Below, piece after piece: positions 1 to 12,450 of a stretch of 64,000 nt of DNA. Numbering within the stretch: position 1 is the first letter of the stretch; each line of letters starts with the position of its first letter. This DNA is from Sarcophilus harrisii (Eukaryota; Chordata; Mammalia; Dasyuromorphia; Dasyuridae), in NCBI RefSeq assembly GCF_902635505.1, contig NC_045429.1, positions 431,919,669 to 431,983,668 on the forward strand. Direction: 5' to 3'. Position numbers and translations under genes: made by a program. The notes beneath the pieces are model-generated. The model made no database searches, was not told the DNA's origin, and saw only the letters and a program-made list of their open reading frames with translations.

Positions 1-213
1 AGGTGCAGTGGATAGAGCACCAGACCTAGAACCAGAAACTCGTCTTTGTGAGTTCAAATCTGGCTTCAGACACTTAGTGACTGTGTGACCCTGGGCAAGT
101 CACTTAACTCTGTTTCAATTCATCTGCCAAATGAGCTGGAGAAGGAAATGGCAAACCATTTCAGATTTTTGGCCAAGAAAACTCCAAACGGGATCATGAA
201 GAGTCATAAAATG
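1..213 (+). mobile_element. MAR1-type SINE, truncated by window edge
   Basis: tRNA-like head (gtgcagtggatagagcacca, gagttcaaatctggcttcag), core tgaccctgggcaagtcactt, then the RTE-like tail gagctggagaaggaaatggc ... ccaagaaaactccaaacggg and gaagagtcataaaatgac. Confidence 0.93.
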
Positions 214-994
214 ACCATAAAATAATAAAAAAGGCTCTCGATCTATGGATCTCTAGAGTGTTATAGTATTTCTGCCCTAGGAAGAAAGAAAGCAAGGACA
301 GAAAGAGTCTCATCAGCACTAGTGTTTCCTGGAAAACTGCTTTGTAACAGCAAAAATGGAAGGTAATAAGAGAGAACCACGGTATGGAAATCCAAAATGG
401 CAGCCAATCTAACCATCCCATTTGGCTTTGAAAATGTGTTGCTGTTAATGCCTCTTACTTGAATAAGTGTTTGTCTACTTGTCTGGTAATTTATACCAAA
501 CTTAATAAGGATCTTTCAGGAGAAGCCAAGAAACTATCCAGTTTCCTAATCCTACTTCTGCTACTCAACTCCCAACAACAGCTGATTCTGTGCTGAAAAC
601 AACCATGTCTCAGCCTAAGGCACAGCACCAGCTGCCTTCTTCTCAAAAGCTAGGATGTGGTGAAGTATTTAAGTTTCAAAGGGCTTTACAGCTGCCTGTA
701 GAGCAAGAAGTAAACACAAAATGTGAGATGTCAACAATCAAGTAATTAAGGAGAATATCGCTCGGTTTGGAGAAAACCAAGAGGCAGGTAAACTACAATA
801 AGATTTCATAACATTATTAATTCATATTTAGAGAGTTTTTGGAGTCTGCAAAATGCTTTTCTCACAACAATACTGGGAAGTAAGTAGAGTATTATTAGCT
901 CCATTTTACAGATGAGAAAACTATACCTCGGAGAGGTTAAATGATTTGCCCAAATTCATACAACTGGTAAATTTGATTTGAAACTTCACATTAG

Positions 995-1195
995 AATAGA
1001 GGTTCTCAAACCCGGTATTCACAGAGGATGTGTGGGTAGATTTCAAGGGATCCATGAACTTGTATGGGAAAAAATATATAATAAAATTTCAATGTAATTA
1101 GTTTCCTTTATAACTCTATGTTTTTTTAATTATTCTGAAAAGAGGTCCATAGATTTCCCCAAAGGGCTCCATGAAACAGAAAAAATAAAGAATGC
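995..1195. mobile_element. hAT-like MITE, degraded
   Basis: aggttctcaaacccggtatt, gggatccatgaacttgtatg, gtccatagatttccccaaag; related to the copies at 21.5 and 55.0 kb. Confidence 0.5.
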
Positions 1196-1309
1196 CTGGA
1201 CAAGATCATAAGCTCATTGCAAGTGGGAAGTATTTTGTTCTTTGTCCTTGTAACCTTGAGCCCATAACATACTGCCTACAGAAGACATTTAATAAATACT
1301 TATTGATTC

Positions 1310-3370
1310 ATTGACTGATTGAAGTTCAGTTTTCTCCTGAACCCCAACTCAATGCTTTTCCACTATTGTAGAAATGCCTCACCTCTAGAACTCATAAGAA
1401 CTGTGCTCTAAGGCCATGCAAGGGTCAGTGTTGATTTTCTGTGCATATGTTTTGAAAATAAAAAACTTTTTAAAAAAAGAACTGAATTCTAGCCTTCTCT
1501 TTGCTACTGCTTTATCATGTGATTTGTCATGTCACTTTCCTTTGTCTAACAAGGGAGTTGAATTATGTAACCTCCATAGTCTTATCCAGATGACTCTATT
1601 CCCATCCTAGCTGGAAGATTTTTTGAGTCACTGGAAGCTAGAAGTATATCACGGTAAACTGAGGCAGGGGACCAGGATGAGAGAAGCATAATCTTTACCT
1701 TCTATTCGATTTGGACTTTCCAGGGAGTTGAACCAAGCTTTCCAAACAGCACAGTTTATAAAGTCTTCAGGATAGTTATTGATTTGAAACATCTAAGGGA
1801 TTTCAGATCTGTCACAGATCAGGAGAGACAAGGAAACATTTTTCAAGGGTTGTATCTTCTCATCTGTGAAAACTCCTGGATTCTCCCATCAAACCTTCAG
1901 AGATAGGGAAAAATTGGCCAGTCAAGAATACAACCTTATTTCAACAGTCCTCCCTCTGAGTCTATGCTATGATGGAGGAGGACGGGGTATCACCCTGGAA
2001 AAATTCCCAAGAAATACCAACCAGCCATCGGCATCCATCTGCCTTCATCTGCCTTCTTCCCTGGACACTGGTCCTTTTCCCTCTCTCCATCTCTGATTGG
2101 AAAGGTAATGTGCAATTTCATCCCCTTCGTGCATCTAACCAGCAGGGCTTGCTTTTTAGCAGCAGAATCCTGCAATGTGGTAACACTTCTCTGTCATGTA
2201 TCACTCAATGTCCTTACCCCCAGCTTTTGAAGGTGCCCAAGTTCCTCCATTGAATCCCATTCCTGACCCTACCATCCAGTACTTCTTTGGGGGAAACTCC
2301 ACAGTTTTACTTTAAAACCACAGACCCAGATGTGACATTTATATTTTAGAATTAGAAAACTGCCTCACAGATAGATTGTCAGGTTTGGAGCCACACTAAA
2401 AACTGGACTTAAATCCCACCGGTCCCCATCTCGAATCTCCTGAAATTGTTGGCCGACCAGATAGGAAAGAAGAGGTCCCATTCTCCCACAAGGAACAAAA
2501 GGCTCAGCCACGGATGGGATCACAGGTCAGTACCTGCGGTCCTGTATGGGGCCAGAAATTTCTCAGCCAATTTTATGTTCTGGAAACAATCACCAGGTTC
2601 CTCCACGTCTGGGGCTCTGAGAAACAACAGAACCATCTACAAGCAATGTACTCTGGAACAATACCATGGGGAAAATGATTAAACAGCTTCCTCAACTCCC
2701 TTCCTGAGCTCTCCACTCATTGCCCTTTCGGCCCTACATTCACCAAATCACTTCTCCCATCACTCCCCACTCCCTCTGGCCACTCCAGTCATTCCTTATG
2801 GATATTTGCTATCTCCCACACATAGACAGACAGCTTATTTCTGCCTCTAAAACTATTTTGCATGGAGCCCCAACCCCCAAAACTGGCAGATCCTCCTGCC
2901 AAATATCTGTTCTTTTCATCAAAATTTACTTCTTCCTAATGACTATGACAACAGAAATGGAGAGAATAAAAATTATGAAATTGAATACTAGAAGGTGATT
3001 ATGATCGAGAATGGCCCTGAAGAAAATATCAGAAAATATATCTCTCTCTTTTATAGAAGTAGGGAAGAGGGTCTATCGGTGTGACATTACATATACCATC
3101 AGATTCCATTCTTATGTTTGTTTGGCTGAGCTAATTTTCCCACTTTCAAGAACGGCTCTCTGCCTGGGAGACAGCTGTACTCAGAAATGAAAGTCATATA
3201 AAAACAGAAGTTATCAATAAAAACTTTTTTCAAGTTAAAAAAAAATAATATCTTTCTGGATCCATCTCCGTTCCCAAGGTCCTTCCCAGAGAGGGTTTAA
3301 AGCCCAAAGTAAATCACACTGCAGCTCCTCACCTTCAATGTTTCTGAGAACCCCTTAAAGTAATGAATCA
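1310..3370. other. Anonymous sequence, no gene recognised
   Basis: Mostly single-copy-looking sequence with short open frames (up to 94 codons) that match nothing I know; I see no paired splice sites or codon pattern. 1205-1310 just before it ends as an L2 tail (agacatttaataaatactta). Confidence 0.5.
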
Positions 3371-3373
3371 AGG

Positions 3374-3525
3374 GTAATTTTTTTTTTGCTGAAGCAAATT
3401 AATTGGGGTTAAGTGACTTGCCCAGGGTCCCACAGCTAAGTGTTAAATGTCTGAGACAAAATTTAAACTCAGGTCCTCATGACTTCAGAGCTAGTGCTCT
3501 ATCCACTGCAAGGACTAGCTACCCC
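3374..3525 (-). mobile_element. tRNA-derived SINE (WSINE type)
   Basis: T run, gctgaagcaaattaattggg, gttaagtgacttgcccaggg, then tagtgctctatccactgca. Minus orientation. Confidence 0.93.
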
Positions 3526-4489
3526 AATCAAGGACAATCTTAAAGGAGAAAGTGAACCACAAAAGAATAGACAGGAAGGGATATATTGAAGTGACAGGGG
3601 ACAACCTGTGACTACACTTCCAGGTTCAATCTTTTGGCCATTATGGAAGGAGAGGGAAGTTTCAGTCACTCAGGGCAGCATTTGAATGCCTGAATCTTGG
3701 AGTATTTGATCATTATTCTTCAAGCAAGACCATACCCACTTTTTTTTCTTCAAAACTAATGGATTCAATTTTTAATCTATGATTTTTTTTTCAAGAGGAA
3801 AGGTATAGTAAAGAGGTATGGTAAATAGAGACTTTGACAAATACTGGGTAAGTGATCTTGCAGGAAGCCATTTAATTTCACCATACTAGGCAACTCCCTA
3901 AGACTATATATTGAGAGAGTGCCAACCTATACTGGTTGGGGGAGTTTCTTCCTCTAAGAGTTCTCTATATTAATGAAATCATACCTGCAGTGGCTACCCC
4001 TACTGACTTTTCACTTATTAAAAAAGTAAACTCCTCTTTCCTTTTGCCTTTTTCAAATAGCTGAAAAATGTCTTCAGAAAATATCTTTTTTTTCTCCCTT
4101 TTCTTTCCCTCCATTTTTTGTTTTTATTATTTTACTATTAAAAAAAAAAACAAAACTCTTCATCTTTCTTTATGATACAATCACCTCATTTTCTCATATC
4201 CTTTCTGTGTAACCCAGGAGAGACTTTATGACTGTTTCTTCTCCAGCTATCATCTCTGTTTCACTTCACAAATCTATTTTCTTACATTATTGGACAATTT
4301 TTCTTTATTTTGTGATATCAAAATAAAAAATACCAGGAAACAAAACCTAGAATCTAAGCAACTATGTTTTAAGTGGGTCAGACCGATCCCAGGGTTGATT
4401 TTTTTTTTCTAAGAAACAATGATAAACAATGGTTCTGTCAGTGGAATCTTGTCCAAAAAAAAAAAAAAAGAATTCAAATTCCTTGAGAC

Positions 4490-4785
4490 CAGAATCTATC
4501 TCACTTTCATATTTGTACCTTCAGTGCCTAACATATAGCAGTGCTTAATAAATGTTTGCTGATTGACATTCATCCATTCTAGTTAACCAGTATTCACTTA
4601 GAGTGATGCTATCCCTTGATATAGCAGAAAGAGTGCCAGATTTGGAATCAGAGGTTCTGCATTCAAATTCTAACTCTCCTATTTACTATTACCTTGTGAT
4701 TTGGGGCAAGCCAATTTCTCTTCACCTCAGCTTTCTCACCTATAAAATGCATGGGTTAGACCTGACTCAAGGATCTTGGGCTGGG
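4490..4785 (+). mobile_element. L2 tail followed by MIR
   Basis: 4490-4570 ends gcagtgcttaataaatgttt; 4605-4785 has agtgccagatttggaatcag, accttgtgatttggggcaag and cacctataaaatgcatgggt. Confidence 0.7.
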
Positions 4786-4884
4786 AAAAGGAGAAGGACC
4801 ATTTGGCTCTCAAAACCATAGTTTGCTGACCCCTGAACTAGCTTAAGAGCTATTCTACTCAGGAGGCAACATGATAATATACCC

Positions 4885-5165
4885 CAAAAGTGGCCATCTA
4901 ACTGTTCAAGGAAATGGAAACTACTGCTTCCAATTCTTTGTAGACTCCTCTAATGGTTAGAAAGTTTTTCTTTACATCAAACCTAAAAGTGCTTCCCTGT
5001 AAGTTCCATATACTGTTCTTGGTTCTGCCCTTTAGGGCCAAGGAAAAACAGTTTAATACCACTCCAAATATTTGAGAACAAATACTACAATCCACTCTCC
5101 CAACTATTCTTTTTTTCGGGCGAAGAATCCTTAGTTCTTTCAAATGATCCTCAATTAGCATGAAC
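4885..5165 (+). mobile_element. CR1/L3-like relic
   Basis: ggttagaaagtttttcttta, gtgcttccctgtaagttcca, ttcttggttctgccctttag, then caaatgatcctcaattagca. Matches a widespread ancient mammalian CR1-type 3' region. The antisense open frame here is not a gene. Confidence 0.55.
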
Positions 5166-5352
5166 TCAAGTCATCTCGGTTTCCTCCAATGGATATTCCA
5201 GCTTATCAACATGCTTCCAGAAACATGGCGTCCATAGACGTGGTCTGAGAAGATTTAGCACATTGTGGGACTAGCAAATGTCTAATGCTGAGCACTAGAA
5301 TGTTAGCAGTGGAGAAACACTGTAGCATAAAAAGGTATAACACTGATCCATG

Positions 5353-5444
5353 TCAGGCTAAGGAGTTTGTGTAGTATCCTATAAAAGTATAATCAGGAGC
5401 TGTTCAAGGTGTTTGAGTGGGGGAAGAGCATAGTGTTGTCCATT
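5353..5444 (+). repeat. Left arm of a 92-bp inverted repeat
   Basis: Reverse complement of 6367-6458 with about 4 differences over its length; it starts tcaggctaaggag and ends gtgttgtccatt. The arms are 922 bases apart. Not explained by the L2 pieces between them. Confidence 0.93.
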
Positions 5445-5539
5445 GGTTTGCAATGATCAGTTATACAGATGGTTGGGTATCTTGGGCAAGCTTTCCCCAT
5501 TCCCTAAATATGGGGATCCCCCAGCCTTCTGACTCCAGG

Positions 5540-6850
5540 TCATTCTTCCCTCCCTTCCTAAACTCTTAGTCTTGGTTAAAATAACGTGCTCCCATGAGTC
5601 TGATTATCACAACCATACAAATAACTTCTGAGTGCCATCCTGCATTTCCAGCTGCCTATTGGACATCGCTACCTGGATTTCCCCTAAGTTCCCAGCTCAA
5701 TATATCTGAGACTGGCTGTTCAAAGCTTCTGCTTCCCAAATTTGCCCTTCCCTCCCAACTTTCCTTTTTCTATTGCAGACACTACCACCTTCTCAGCAAA
5801 TCCCATTTGTCTGATATTTGTCTCTCTAACTTCTCACATTCAATCAGCCGCCACCAAAGATAATTGACCTGTACAGAGAGATGTAAGGTTGACAAAATAC
5901 TTTAGAAACAGCTGAGCCTCGCAACACCTCTAGGAGACATCACATTTTGAAGATGGAGAAATCAAAACTCTGAAATGTTGAGGATATTGTTCACAGTTGC
6001 ACACCATGTCAGAGATAGAAGTCAAACCCAAGTCTCTCCTTCCTAAGAACCCAGCAGGTCAAGTCCAATCCTTTCTTTCCATAATACCGTTTATATTTAT
6101 CCCTTCTTTTTCCACCCATGTTACCACCAACTTCATTCAGTCCTTTATGATCTCTTGCCTGGTCTCTGCCTCCAGTTCCTCCCTCTTTGTGTCTGTCCCT
6201 AGCAGGAGTGAGGCTGTTAGTTTTCAGAAGAGAAACAAGGTCCCCTTGACCTCTCCCCTTGACCTCCAGGCCTGGACCATTTTTAACCCCTCATTTCTCA
6301 TCCTTGTTCACTTGGAGGCTTCCAAGGGATGATTCTGAAATGCACAGCCTTCCTCTGCAGGCTCTTAATGGACAACACTACGCTCTTCCTCCACTCAAAC
6401 ACCTTGAACAGCTCCTGATTAAACTTTTATAGGATACTACACAGACTCCTTAGCCTGACCTTAGTTGGAACAGACAGAACTGTCAGGCAGCCAGATTCTC
6501 TGCTTATTAAGAAAGCTCTCCTCCATTGCCTCTAAGATCAAATAAAAACATTGGCATTTAAATCCCTTTACAGTCTTATGCCAAGCCAGTTTTCCAGACT
6601 GATCATTTATTACTTCCCTTCAATCACTCTGGTTCAAACAAAGGGACCTTCTTGTTATGCTTCCAATAAAACACTCCATCTCCCACCTCCCTGCTTTTGC
6701 ACTTGCTGTCTCCCATGCCTGCAATGTGTACTCTCCTTACTTCCAAAACTTACATTTCCTACTTTCCCCACAAAACTCAGTGCACACCTTATTTTCTACG
6801 TGAAATCCCCTGAATACCTCTGAAAGCACTTATCTTCCCCTCTTAAAAAT
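5540..6850 (+). mobile_element. LINE L2-like relics, two or more pieces
   Basis: gacatcgctacctggatttc, tcagctcaatatatctgaga and the 6460-6830 segment (gcatttaaatccctttacag, cctgcttttgcacttgctgt, cccatgcctgcaatgtgtac) follow the L2 order. The right arm of the 92-base inverted repeat (6367-6458) lies between them. Confidence 0.65.
6367..6458 (-). repeat. Right arm of the 92-bp inverted repeat
   Basis: aatggacaacactacgctct ... ctccttagcctga, inverted partner of 5353-5444, same length. Confidence 0.93.
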
Positions 6851-8607
6851 CAGTTTTATTTATTTTATATAGTTTATATTTATATTTTATATATTATATT
6901 ATTTTAGTTAAATATTTCTTTATATATTTATTTACAGTTTATATAGTTACATATATATTACAGCTTATATATTTATTTTATATAATATGGTCTAGTGATT
7001 AGAGAGCTGTTCCCAGAGCCAGGAAGATCTGGGTTCAAGTCTCCTCTGAAACAGACTGTCTGTTGATGAACACCTCTTGGTGTCCCAGACAGTTCTCTAA
7101 GATTATTTCATCAATATGAAATAAATTCCCTCATCTGAGAATTCCCAATATCAGTGAAAAAACAGATTCTGTCCTTCTCGTGATCCTTTTTTTTGAATAT
7201 GATTATTCAGAAACATCTTTATCCTCCTGATAGAATGTAAATTCTGAGGGCAGGAATTATCATCTCCAAGGTTTAGCACAGTCCTAGAATATACCAGGAA
7301 CTGGATAAATGCTTTCTGATTGATTGGTTGGTTGGTTGGTTAATGTTAAAATCACACTGCATGTGGATTAGCTCTACAGAACAGTTTGTTCTGTCCCATG
7401 CTGTGACACGGAGAATACACCCCTCATTCTAGATGGCTTAGCCCTCTCACAGGTGGGTGCTAAAGACTACAAGTCTGACAGACTTCAAATACACACATTT
7501 ATTACCTCCCCAAGGCTGGAAACAGCCTCAAAAGTGCAGACCTGACAGACGTGGGTCAATAGCACCATCTTTCTATATGAAGGGTGACAATACTGATCAT
7601 AGCTATTGGCTAAGATGATATTCATAAGGCCTGAGTCATCAGATAGAACTGCTGACCTGACAAATAGGCTAACCAAATGGGAAATCCTGGCCGAGGCCAC
7701 ACAAGGAGAAAAGGGCTCTTATCACTTGCTAGAACAATGAGTGGTTTGAGACATGGATTAGATGAGTGGACAAGAAATTGTTGAATGATTCAAACTTCAC
7801 TTCCATTTACAACAAAAATCTCTCTTAAACCAATTAACAGTAACATGAAGAGTCATTTATTTCTAAGCAATTACAGATTTGTCCTCACCTGAGATATTGA
7901 TTTCATGGAATTATAGAATGTCAACTCTGGAAGGGATCTCAATTCATCTGACTCAGCCCTCCCTCTTTTTTCAAGACAAAGAAGCTGAGACCAGTGGTAC
8001 TTTCCAATATATTGCATAGACTCCTAATTTTTTTAAAGGTCCACAAAAGGAATGAGATACCAGATTTAAAAGATCTTTGAAAGCTGGATATAAGAGTTAG
8101 ATATTAGTAGAAACAATCCTGAACTTAGAGCAAGAAATAGTTCTCGAACTGGCCAGTTATTTGAAGTTGGGCAATTCTTCATCTTTCTTTAAGTTTTCCT
8201 CTTCTAGAAAATGAGGTAGTTGTACCACAATCTCCCTAAGATCTCTTTCTGCTCTGACCATGTATTGGATTCTTAGGGAATGTTATCCCCTCCCATATCC
8301 TAAGAGTCTCTTGGCTAACATCTGCAAGCAGTATCCATCTATTAGAATAAATAATGGAGATAATCAAGGGAGCTTTAGGACATATCGCCTCATGTAGGAA
8401 AATGGGAGTCATCTGGATGGATCAGAGCCTTGGCCCCTCTTTGTCAGAATTCTATGGCCAAAAGAGGCCTTGAAGTGATGGTGTTGGGAGGTAAGGAGAT
8501 TCTTCCCTACCTCCAGTCTTTAAAGAATGGCTATATCCTTACTTCTCTCCATAGTCAAGCAATGCCCTATCATTCAGAAATGGGTCCTTTTGAAAATTTA
8601 TTTCCTG

Positions 8608-9241
8608 AAACTGAATGGATGCCCATCAGTTGGAGAATGGCTGAATAAATTGTGGTATATGAATATTATGGAATATTATTGTTCTGTAAGAAATGACCAA
8701 CAGGATGATTTCAGAAAGGCCTGGAGAGACTTACACGAACTGATGCTGAGTGAAATGAGCAGGACCAGGAGATCATTATATACTTCAACAACAATACTAT
8801 ATGATGACCAGTTCTGATGGACCTGGCCATCCTCAGCAATGAGATCAACCAAATCATTTCCAATGGAGCAGTAATGAACTGAACCAGCTACGCCCAGAGA
8901 AAGAACTCTGGGAGATGACTAAAAACCATTACATTGAATTCCCAGTCCCCATATTTATGCCCACCTGCATTTTTGATTTCCTTCACAAGCTAATTGTACA
9001 ATATTTCAGAGTCTGATTCTTTTTATACAACAAAATAACGGTTTGGTCATGTATATTTATTGTGTATCTAATTTATATTTTAATATATTTAACATCTACT
9101 GGTCATCCTGCCATCTGGGGGAGGGGGTGGGGGGTAAGAGGTGAAAAATTGGAACAAGAGGTTTGGCAATTGTTAATGCTGTAAAGTTACCCATGCATAT
9201 AACCTATAAATAAAAGGCTATTAAATAAAATTTAAAAAAAA
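8608..9241 (+). mobile_element. LINE-1 3' end with perfect target-site duplication
   Basis: Starts in ORF2 near its C-terminus (MPISWRMAE..., YYCSVRNDQQDDFRKAWRDL, HELMLSEMSRTRRSLYTS), stop at 8815-8817, then the 3' UTR with gggggagggggtgggggg and a tail ending in AAATTTAAAAAAA. The 16-base direct repeat gaaaatttatttcctg flanks it exactly (8592-8607 and 9242-9257), so it is a complete 5'-truncated retroposition event of moderate age. Confidence 0.95.
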
Positions 9242-9419
9242 GAAAATTTATTTCCTGTCAGTACTTACACAGAGCCATCAGGAGACTTTAAACAGGTCAT
9301 CCCATTGCTCTATACCTTGGTGTGGGAACAGATGATCTCCAAGGTTCTTTTCAGTTCTAAATCTATGGTCCTATACCAATCAAGGCTTTATATATTTTGC
9401 CTATCTTAAACCCAGAGAG

Positions 9420-9850
9420 GGTTTCAAAGGTAACCGTGATTTATTTTACAAATGAGGACACTGAATCCTAGAGAGATTAAATTTGACTTGCTCAAAATCA
9501 CACTTTCCAGATAAGTAGCAAACAAGAATTCAAACTTTGGTCCCATCACTCCAAATCCAGCAGTCTTTGCACTACACCATGAGAACATTTGCTTTTGTAG
9601 ACTGAAAAGGTCTAATTTATTTAGCACTGAATCTCAAGTCAGGGAAACTTAATTTCAAATCTGACTTCTGGTAATTGCTAGTTGTGTGACCCTGGGCAAA
9701 TCACTAGATCTCTGTCTGCCTCCATTTCTTTAACAATAAAATGGAGATAATAATAGCATCAACCTCACAAGACTGTTGTGAGATATTTGTAAAGTTCTTA
9801 GCACAGTGCCTGGCACATAGCAGGCACTTGTCAAATGCTTGTTTCTCTCT
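9420..9850. mobile_element. MIR (minus) followed by THER1/MIR (plus)
   Basis: 9440-9590: aaatgaggacactgaatcct, minus. 9610-9850: tagttgtgtgaccctgggca, aatggagataataatagcat, gtgcctggcacatagcaggc, plus. Confidence 0.8.
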
Positions 9851-10344
9851 TTCCTTTTATGTCAGAATCTTTCCACGTTTTTTCATCTCCCATATTACTC
9901 ATCAATCTAGGTTTATTTCCATGGATCATTTTCCAAGAAGCATGGAGAGTAAGGTGGAAAGGGATTGCTGAGTTTGGGTCAGAGATTGGAACTCTTCATC
10001 CAAGCAGGACACTAAGGATGGGATGGAACCATGTCCAAACAAGAAAGCCAAGGAGAAGATACTGTAGGGAGGGATATATTTATTGTTCAGTCTTATTTCC
10101 TAGGACTAGAGGCAAATGATCTCTGAAGCTGATGATCTAAAATGAAATGAAAATGAAAAGAATCATCTGTTTTCTGCTAGCTTTACAGCACTTGAGAAAG
10201 AATCGATAATATTATTATAACATCATATATTTAAATATATCATCTTATCCAATCTCTTCATTTTATTGATTAATTACAAAGAATTGAAATTATTTGCTCA
10301 TTATCCTAGACATTTGGAATTAGAGGTTGTGGGTTTAAAATCCA

Positions 10345-10482
10345 ATTGTAAGAGGCAGGTAGGTGGTGCAGTAGATAGAATATCAGCCCTGAAGTCAGGA
10401 GGATCTGATTTCAAATCTAGCTGTGTGACCCTGGGCAAGTCATTTAACCCCAATTGCCTCAGCAAAAAAAAAAAAAAAAACC
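10345..10482 (+). mobile_element. tRNA-derived SINE (WSINE type), internally shortened
   Basis: aggcaggtaggtggtgcagt, cctgaagtcaggaggatctg, then directly ctagctgtgtgaccctgggc, with a pure A tail. The usual 'cagacacttaacacttcc' portion is missing. Confidence 0.93.
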
Positions 10483-11106
10483 CAACTGTGAGACTTACTA
10501 TCTATTTGACCTTTACCCCTCCAAGCCATTTTCCTTATTTGTAAAATGAAAGAATTAGACTAGATGGCCTCTAATATCCCTCTAAGCTCAAGATCTATGT
10601 GTGACCTCTCTGGCCATCAGTTTCCTCGTTTATAAAACAAGAGATTTGGATTCAATGGCTTGTAAAATGGCATGTAAAATCCCTTTCTGCTATATCTAAG
10701 TAGTACATAGCAACCTCTAAACCCAGGTCCTCTGATACTACATCCAACACTCTGTACACTATATTGTCCTACCTCTAATAATAGTTAGTATTTTTCTTTC
10801 ATTCAATATGGATGTTCAAAAGATAAAAGACTGAAGTCAAAACTTGGCTCATTGTGAAAACTGGGGAAAGAAAAGATCAGACTGGTAGATGCTTATGCTC
10901 CTCAAAATAAATTTAAAGCAGGTACCCTTCAGGCACAGAATGAGAAAATCACTTTTGGGAGAGATAATTAAACTGAGAATGATTATAGGGATGAAAATGG
11001 CTCAAAAGTGAAACCAAACATTTAATAGCCTATAAAAAATGTAAAGTGAAAAAAATGTTTAAAATCATATAATTTTGTGTCTAGAAGAGGCCTTAGACAT
11101 TTCTAG

Positions 11107-11158
11107 ACATTTTATAAATGCTTTTTCATTCTTTCATGAAAAAGCATTTATAAAATGT
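11107..11158. repeat. Perfect hairpin, 23-bp arms and 6-base loop
   Basis: Arm 11107-11129 (acattttataaatgcttttt then cat) is exactly complementary to 11136-11158; loop tctttc. It straddles the start of an old dispersed repeat. Confidence 0.97.
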
Positions 11159-11358
11159 GCTTTTTATGTGCCAAAAACTTTGCTAATACAACCACAAAAA
11201 CAAGATATTTTTTGTTCTGAAGGTGCCCATGTTCAAATGGAGGGAAACAATACATATATAGGAAAGCTTTGATCTACAGCAAATAGAAAGATATGATGGT
11301 GCTTCAGGTGGCAACCCCTTGGTAGTCCATCCTCCTATTAATCTGAACAATCTAGATA

Positions 11359-11547
11359 CAGGGGTTCTCAAACTATGGCCCGCAAGCCAGATACAGCAGC
11401 TGAGGACTATTATCCCCCTCACCCAGGGCTATGTTTCTTTATTTAAAGGCCCACAAAACAAAGTTTTTGTTTTTACTATAGTCCAGCCTTCCAACAGTCT
11501 GAGGGACAGTGAACTGGCCCCCTATTTAAAAAGTTTGAGGACCCCTG
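11359..11547. mobile_element. Non-autonomous hAT DNA transposon
   Basis: Terminal inverted repeats caggggttctcaaac ... gtttgaggacccctg, interior with tatggcccgcaagccagata and acagtctgagggacagtgaa, 189 bases. Flanked by tctagata / gtctagaa, an imperfect 8-base target duplication as hAT elements make. OposCharlie-like. No transposase. Confidence 0.88.
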
Positions 11548-12299
11548 GTCTAGAATATTATTAACCCAAAACAGAAGTGGGCCAGTAGAATTGACAAGAT
11601 ATGCTTATATTGTTAGTTGATTGTTGTTGTCCTTGGTTCTTGAAGAGGACCAAAGGGACATCACTATGTTGGGGTCAAGGTACAGTATCAGAGCGTGGCT
11701 GATCAGACTTCAGTTCAGAAGGCCCTGCCACAGGTTAGTCTCATAAATATTTAGAATGGAGATCTCTAAGTTTGTGCATCTCATGGTTCTTTGGAGCTAA
11801 TGTAATTCTGCTTCATAGGTTAGTTTTGCTTCCATTTCAAGGAGCCAAGTAGTGATGAAACACCAAAACCATATAATGTTTAAACTGGAAATGACCCAAG
11901 AGATAATATCCCTTCTCCTCATTCTAAAATAATTGAAAATTTCCTATTTCATTGAATGTCTATCTTTTTCCCTGAGAGATAATACTTAGTTGAGGGCTTC
12001 CTTACCAGGCAACATGGTCATGGTCAAGTTCCCCCAGTTATAATGGGGTTCAGGGGCTCATTATTTGCCTTCTGTAGTTGCACTGGAGGTCTCACAGCTA
12101 GTCTGATGATCTACTGGCTTCTGAATCAGGACAGAGTAGTCAATGCTACTGTATTTTGGTTAATAGCCTCCCACTAGATTTTCCTGGCAGGCAGAGGCCT
12201 TTCACCCCTGAGCCTCCCTATACCTATGCTGGGCCATGTCCCTCCCTTCACATCCCCCTCTCCCCTGCCCAATTGAGACAGCCATTTCCTGAAGTTCTT

Positions 12300-12450
12300 C
12301 CAAAATATTGTTTTGCTGAAAATTTGTTACACTCCAAATATTCGTGGTTCTCATTCCAAAACCTGTTCAGAGACTTGATCTGGTGTTGATTCTGAGGGAA
12401 AGAATTCTCTACTCTCCTCCATCTTGGCTCTGCTTTCCTTCCTATTCTAT
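12300..12450 (-). pseudogene. Tentative peroxidase relic, DRFWWEN region
   Basis: A 74-codon minus-strand open frame contains AEPRWRRVENSFPQNQHQIK followed by SLNRFWNENHEY, reminiscent of AEPLxxRGRVGPL...QFQxIRDGDRFWWENxGVF near the C-terminus of heme peroxidases. It lies on the right strand and side, but 5 kb from the nearest relic, with no intervening RDHGLPGYN block found, and part of the frame overlaps a MIR-like repeat. Could be chance. Confidence 0.25.

Noticed and set aside
1866-2253. Overlapping open frames of 76-94 codons
   Set aside because: No recognisable product, no flanking splice signals; consistent with chance.
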